DNA from: Apostichopus japonicus
Taxonomy: Eukaryota; Echinodermata; Holothuroidea; Aspidochirotida; Stichopodidae
Direction: 5' to 3'
DNA: 64,000 nucleotides
Assembly: GCF_037975245.1 (NCBI RefSeq)
Contig: NC_092580.1
Coordinates: 27,309,501 to 27,373,500, forward strand
The translations under genes and the position numbers were made by a program. Under the pieces are notes generated by a model. The model was not told the DNA's origin. It ran no database searches and was given only the letters and a program-made list of their open reading frames with translations. This document shows positions 59,761 to 64,000 of the stretch, in pieces; positions within the stretch are counted from its first letter, which is position 1; each line of letters starts with the position of its first letter.

Positions 59761-62700
59761 TGTAAGTTCATTCACGTTGCCATATGTATTTGAACTAATG
59801 TATGAACATATCTCGGATAAAACGGCAAGCAGGGGTTGAATGAACATTTCATCAAGTTGCTTAGCATATATTCATCTTCTTAATGACAAATATCTGAACT
59901 CTTACTCAAATGTGTACAGTACTTGACGATTCTTATATCTCACTATTCAGAGCAAATATTAAAACAGTTGATATAAGTCAGATGACCCTTTCATATGGAT
60001 TTGCATATATTTAGGTCTAACCTAATTTGCATATATCACTCAAGATGAAGATCATACTCATCAATTCAGCTGCTTTCAGTAATGTAAACAAAATGTAACA
60101 CATCTTTAATTTGTAAAACTAATTATCCACGTATAATTATTATTGACATACTAGCCTACTTAATGTTATCTTTTATAAGTCATTAACAATGATGTTTAAA
60201 ATTCTATCGTTGAAGACTGACCATAAGCGTTCTGTATTTGGGTTTCTAGCATATTTACTGGCATAAAATGCTGATGAACTGTCATTGTCCATCATATATA
60301 AACCAATTGAACATTCCATGTTACTATACCGCTTAATAGAATAAGCGCTAATTAAATTTGATAATTACATCTATTTGATTTATCTTATTTTAATTCTATT
60401 TATATATCAAACTCGATTTCGGCCACTAGCTTCTTCGTTCTTTTATTGATGAGTCTAACAACGCATATATAAGAGGAATTAACACATAACGAACACACCC
60501 ATACACATATAATAAGCACATGCATACACATATAATAAACATATGTATACAATATAATAAACACATATACATACACATAAAAATATATATAAACATATAA
60601 TAAACTTAACGTACGTTAACAAATATACGGATGAAAAGACAGCCTAGCACATAATAAAAAAATCCCAACAAAGCATAGGCTAAAACGTTTAAGGTAAACA
60701 GCCTAACACGTTATGATAAAACATAGCCTATCACACAATATACACTGCAGACTATCACCCATTATAAACAAAGTCGATAACATATACAATGAACACTCTT
60801 GTCCAATTTCAATCAAAGGAATTTAGTAGATTATAAGATAAGTTAATATCCCTGTAAAATGTATACAATACCAATTCTCTCAGAATGAACGTTGTTCTTG
60901 GTATAATTGTAGTTGCCAACTTGAGTTTTTAACAGGTTTAAATGTCAGAAGAATTGGGTACCAAATTTTAGCATGCTAAAACTTACTAGATTATATCAAA
61001 AGTATTTTCGTTGAGGTTCTGTTCTCCGTATATTTGGCCCAGCCCATTGAGGATTGTTAGAACAGACAATCAAAGTGGCTAAGTGTGATTAAATATTCTG
61101 AGAATAACATTCAAATGCTTGTTGTACCTTTCACCATTATCTGAATTTCTAGCAGATTTTCGGGTTATGCCGATGGCCTTTAATGTTCATGTTTAATTTG
61201 AAGCGGTAGATGATATGTTTGTAGTGCATCGACTTATAACGAGCCCCATTTCTTTCATTATTTATGAACAAACACTAAGCCAATAAAGCAACAAAACAAA
61301 AAAAAAAAAAAACTAACTATCGCATCCAAATATAATATGCATCTTCCTCGCTTTCTGTTTAAATATTTTTCTTTTAATTTAACCATATCTATTTTTATGG
61401 AACTCAATTTCGGTGATGACATTATCGGTTGGTTTTGGCGTTCATGCCATGATTTTGACGGCATAGACATATAATATAAAGCATATCATTACAAACCATA
61501 ATTACATTGAGAAAAAAAAATACCCTGTGAAATATTTCAGGTCTGTCTATCTATATTCTATATTAAATATCTATATTAAATGTTAAAACTTAACATTTAA
61601 TGCGTTTCTCTCAATCTACAATTACTATATTGGTATATTCATTTGTATAATGACTTTCAACGTTTCTAAATTCACATAAGAAAAGAATAAAAGTATAGGT
61701 ACGGATTAAGCACATTATATAACCTTCTGTTACAACAAAATGAGAAATGAAACTGGGGGGGGGGGGGTGGGGGACAGAGTGCTTGTCTCTCAATTTCATT
61801 AGTTTTATGTGTCCCTGGTCTGTATCCTATTTGTCCAGTTCGCTTTGAAGAATATCCTGCTAATAATCGAAACTTCATTCCCTCTAACTTTCATATATTC
61901 ATATAGGCCTATTCATATATTTACCTATATACACACACGATTCTTTCTGCGGCATAGATAAGCAGCTTGCTAAAACTATTGTTCTTTCATTTATTTATTT
62001 ACATCTTGTCTATTTGTTCTATTCTTGTTTGTCGCTAATTCTGTGTTTCTTTTTCTTTTTCTAATGGCATTGTTAAGGCTGACCGAGCCAGATAATAGCT
62101 GCATACACCCTAAAATAACTATACAGCAGAAAAAATCCTTAGGTTGAAATAGTATATCGTTGATGATCACGGTCAAAGCACACGATGAGCCATTAAACCC
62201 AATACAGTAATTGACAATAATCTGTTATATCTTTATAAAAATTTACTCGTAAAATTCTATATATGGCTTGGGAATCCATATGACTGATATATCTGTTGAT
62301 TTCAAGGGAATTTACTCTGTTTACAAACGAGAGAAAGAAATGCACAAGAGATGAAGGGGAAAAAAAAACAATTGGTGACATATGGTCATTATATACGGTC
62401 GCTTGAGACCATCTGGTAACAATTGTTAAAGTAATGCACTCATCGATTGATTATTACATTCAAAATATCAATATTGTTCTGATTTATAAAAAAAAACACC
62501 ACACTATGTCTTTGAATTTTTATGCGATGAAAAGTTCTTTCTTTCGATGGAGTTGAAAATTGAACAAGGGAGGTCACGTTTACCGTTAGATCGTAGATCT
62601 TTCTCGACGTTACAATTTACGTATCTACAGATTTAAAAGTATTCAATTCACTAGATTGTTGTATCGCTATGAAATCCCCACTGATTTTAATGGATTTTTG

Positions 62701-64000
62701 TATCTAAAAGGGACACACTGAAGAGTGAAGGAACTGAAATTTCACATCTATTTCTTCTCTCCAGAGAGAGAGAGAGAGAACCAGTTATTTTGTAGAATGG
62801 ACACCAACAGAAGACCTAAACCATTCATTCGAGAGAGAAAAAATATCGAATTTTCTTCTCTGTGACATCATCATCGATAAATCGTTAAAAAAACGCAAAG
62901 CCTGGCAGAAATAAAAAATATACAGCTTGCTGTTCAGTAAACCTTTTGTAGCGCCGAGCTGCACGACATAAATGATATGTAAAAAAAGAATAGAAACTTG
63001 GTCACCGCCAATAAACTTGAGTAAAACCGGAATAGAATTAGTTTCTATGTATATACTCTTTGTAAACTATTTCTATATTATATGTATACCCTTTGTAAAC
63101 ACTCTATATTGGTATGGAAAGTTCGGTAAACAAGAAGAGAACAAGTCATTAAAAGTGCTTCGATCTCATAAAGAATATGTAAGAATGTAATATGTTTGAC
63201 ACGAATTATATACCTGTGTATTGACACAATGAGCGGAAACGGATTAAATTTCCGCTTTAAAAACTATTGTTTTTGGGAAGAAGAAAGAACAGGTTTTGGG
63301 TGAAAATTTGAAAAGCGTGGTTATTGATTCGGAGGGAAGTACTTGGGCGTATATGAATGAGATACTTTCTGGTACATAGTGATATGTAGATTGTAGAGGT
63401 GGGTTTCACCGTGGGGTGGGGGAGGGGGAGAGGAAGAGAAGGGGTTGCATACGGGGAGCTACGTAGACGTTTTGTCTCTTATGCCTGGGTCATATCCAAA
63501 TAAATACTGTTATTTATAAAGAACATTCAAAATTGTATTTTGGTACTACCCCAAATATGTTATATTCCAATCAATATCTCATCTTTCCAAATTTTTGCAA
63601 ATTGTTCATTTCTTTCATATTATTTAAATATTTCTTGTTGTGTATTTTGTGTACTGCAGTTACGCCATTCATAATTTCGGACTTGGTATAATATGTAAAT
63701 ACGATTTTCTTATTTGGATGTTTTGTTATAAGCTGTTTTTGTCAGTTTCTGCATATCTACGACTGTAGATAATATTAAGTTGTACGATATACTGGTTGAA
63801 ATTTTATATAAAGTTAATAATAAATTCCATACGTTAGCAGAAATAAGTGCTATCATACAGTCTGTTTTACCCTCCAAATGACCATCACAAACGTTGGAAG
63901 AAGATAACGCCCTTTGAATAAGGCAATAACTATACATATACATCCGGCCATATATGAGCATATCGCTCCTATACGTACCAAACGTTGCAACGATTCATGT
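59761..64000. other. Intergenic, very AT-rich, no gene seen
   Basis: Contains CATA/TACA-rich low complexity at 60480-60600, a poly-G run near 61756, and a degenerate hammerhead-like string TTTGAAGAATATCCTGCTAA with ATCGAAACTTC at about 61838-61870. No coding feature is supported. Confidence 0.45.

Overview
This is animal nuclear DNA: spliced genes with canonical GT/AG introns, an AT-rich background, dense microsatellites, and many SINE, LINE, Penelope-like and hAT-type transposon remains. The repeat types and the TSR1 and cytochrome P450 sequences suggest a marine invertebrate, and an echinoderm-like deuterostome is plausible. No species can be named from the sequence alone.

Layout. Positions 1-5779 read as intron or upstream DNA of a plus-strand cytochrome P450 gene. 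They hold a decayed L1/Tx1-like LINE and an hAT-type miniature element. The last two P450 exons (5780-6104 and 6676-6854) carry the K-helix, the PERF motif and the heme-cysteine loop. The gap 6855-10834 holds a six-copy 67-bp minisatellite, a tRNA-derived SINE, an hAT remnant and a fragment with a hammerhead-ribozyme-like core. A complete minus-strand gene for the pre-40S ribosome maturation factor TSR1 fills 29167 down to 10835. Its 20 coding exons join in perfect phase into 812 codons plus stop, so P450 and TSR1 converge tail to tail. TSR1 introns carry a 36-bp minisatellite, tandem copies of the 3' end of exon 5, two LINE tails, a SINE and a CAGGGGTGGGCAA-type hAT element.

From about 29.2 kb onward the window is mostly mobile DNA. 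One non-coding transposon family is present as an inverted pair (30844-32933 and 46337-48738), each copy carrying a different later insertion that defines an empty site in the other. Several miniature elements with exact 8-bp target-site duplications are present. Nine of the elements or remnants share a core module with a conserved 6-bp stem and 8-nt loop, including one compensatory base-pair change. A Penelope-like GIY-YIG fragment at 41.3-41.7 kb lies between perfect 85-bp inverted repeats. A 236-bp tRNA-derived SINE unit is duplicated exactly at 49 kb. A possible small minus-strand gene for a secreted or type II membrane protein starts at 40438. Positions 50.3-64 kb look intergenic apart from a large tetranucleotide array, TA microsatellites and one more miniature element.

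The coding content is therefore one housekeeping ribosome-assembly gene, the 3' end of one P450 gene and a few unproven exons. The most interesting material is the repeat biology.
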